This document shows positions 6,424 to 6,665 of a stretch of DNA of 6,665 bases, piece after piece. Source of the DNA: Actinomycetes bacterium (GTDB taxonomy: Bacteria > Actinomycetota > Thermoleophilia > Gaiellales > Gaiellaceae); NCBI GenBank assembly GCA_030624785.1, contig JAUXJK010000115.1, forward strand, positions 1 to 6,665, given 5' to 3'. The notes under the pieces are model-generated. The model was not told where the DNA came from and made no database searches. It saw only the letters and a list, made by a program, of their open reading frames with translations. Each line of letters begins with the position of its first letter. Positions within the stretch are counted from its first letter, which is position 1. The position numbers were made by a program, and so were the translations under genes.

Positions 6424-6440
6424 GGGCCGTCTCACGGCCC
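6424..6440. repeat. Perfect inverted repeat in the protease/oxidoreductase spacer (operator-like or hairpin)
   Basis: GGGCCGT-CTC-ACGGCCC is a perfect 7-bp inverted repeat with a 3-nt centre, in the spacer between divergent genes. No T run flanks it on either side, so it is not an intrinsic terminator. It lies 29 bp upstream of the candidate -10 box of the plus-strand gene and upstream of all candidate starts of the protease gene, so it could be an operator shared by both. That role is inference from position. Confidence 0.4.
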
Positions 6441-6469
6441 CAGCGCATTCCCTCGTGCCCGAGCTCGGC

Positions 6470-6475
6470 TACTAT
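6470..6475 (+). promoter_or_regulatory. Candidate -10 box of a leaderless promoter for the FAD oxidoreductase
   Basis: TACTAT fits TAnnnT and ends 8 nt before GTG 6484, so the transcript would start at or next to the start codon. No Shine-Dalgarno sequence precedes that GTG, and no clear -35 box is visible. Confidence 0.35.
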
Positions 6476-6483
6476 CGGCAACC

Positions 6484-6665
6484 GTGGAGGCGCCCACTCG
6501 CCAGCCCGATATCGCCGCTGACGTCGTTGTCGCGGGCGCAGGTGGGGCCGGCCTGGCAGCTGCCCTGGCAACCGGCGACGCAGGTCTTGCCACGGTTCTG
6601 GTCGAGGCAAGAGAGACCTATCGAGAAGACTCGAATACGGCGATGAGCACGTCGATGATTCCCGC
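6484..6665 (+). CDS. FAD-dependent oxidoreductase, fumarate-reductase/succinate-dehydrogenase flavoprotein type (N-terminal part, cut by window edge)
   Basis: Only the first 60 codons are present and the frame is open at 6665. They encode a dinucleotide-binding Rossmann start: DVVVAGAGGAGLAAALA (13-29) with the GxGxxG loop, then TVLVEARE (37-44), where the acidic residue ending the second strand should bind the FAD ribose, then the NTAMSTSMIP block (51-60). That last block matches the family of flavoprotein reductases and dehydrogenases related to fumarate reductase, flavocytochrome c and 3-ketosteroid dehydrogenase. The substrate cannot be told without the C-terminal capping domain. The start is taken at GTG 6484 because it places a typical short N-terminus before the first strand and follows a -10-like hexamer; the frame stays open upstream to another GTG at 6403, which is less likely. 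Confidence 0.85.
   Translation, partial: MEAPTRQPDIAADVVVAGAGGAGLAAALATGDAGLATVLVEARETYREDSNTAMSTSMIP

Noticed and set aside
1..6665. CRISPR array, toxin-antitoxin pair, phage or transposon, tRNA or riboswitch
   Set aside because: Read on both strands, no spaced direct repeats, no small gene pair, no transposase or integrase motif and no cloverleaf or recognisable riboswitch core appears; the coding sequence is almost continuous with ordinary metabolic and envelope genes.

Overview
The window looks like chromosomal DNA from a high-GC Actinomycetota, possibly Thermoleophilia or Acidimicrobiia. The class-level guess is inference from four points: G+C is in the mid-60s by eye; there is an F420-type luciferase-like oxidoreductase; two lipoproteins are present, one with a Thr/Ser/Ala/Glu-rich linker; and several starts lack a Shine-Dalgarno sequence, with -10-like hexamers placed as in leaderless genes. 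I see no tRNA, rRNA, CRISPR array, insertion sequence, integrase or phage gene.

Layout. Positions 1-2258 run leftward on the minus strand: a lipoprotein alpha/beta-hydrolase (1383-2258), then the alpha subunit (408-1328) and beta subunit (1-405, cut by the window edge) of a thiamine-diphosphate 2-oxo acid dehydrogenase E1. The E1 pair is separated by 2 bp and is clearly one unit. Between the hydrolase and E1-alpha lie a terminator-like hairpin and a -10-like hexamer exactly where a leaderless E1-alpha promoter would sit. A 248-bp divergent spacer (2259-2506) follows. On the plus strand come a large secreted protein of unknown function with a basic C-terminal domain (2507-4039) and an LLM-class oxidoreductase (4115-5149). 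The latter converges, with a 49-bp gap, on a minus-strand HtrA-like serine protease lipoprotein with one PDZ domain (5199-6329). A divergent spacer with a perfect 7-bp-stem inverted repeat separates the protease from the first 60 codons of an FAD-dependent oxidoreductase (6484 to the window end).

How the genes work together. Only the E1 pair has an obvious shared job: decarboxylating a 2-oxo acid and passing the acyl group to a lipoyl E2, presumably encoded beyond position 1. The hydrolase, secreted protein and HtrA protease all act outside the membrane, but nothing ties them into one pathway. The window reads as ordinary actinobacterial housekeeping and envelope genes, not a defence or mobile island. 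The points most worth a second look are the uncharacterised secreted protein, the leaderless promoter layouts, the spacer inverted repeat and the strong excess of the palindrome CGATCG.
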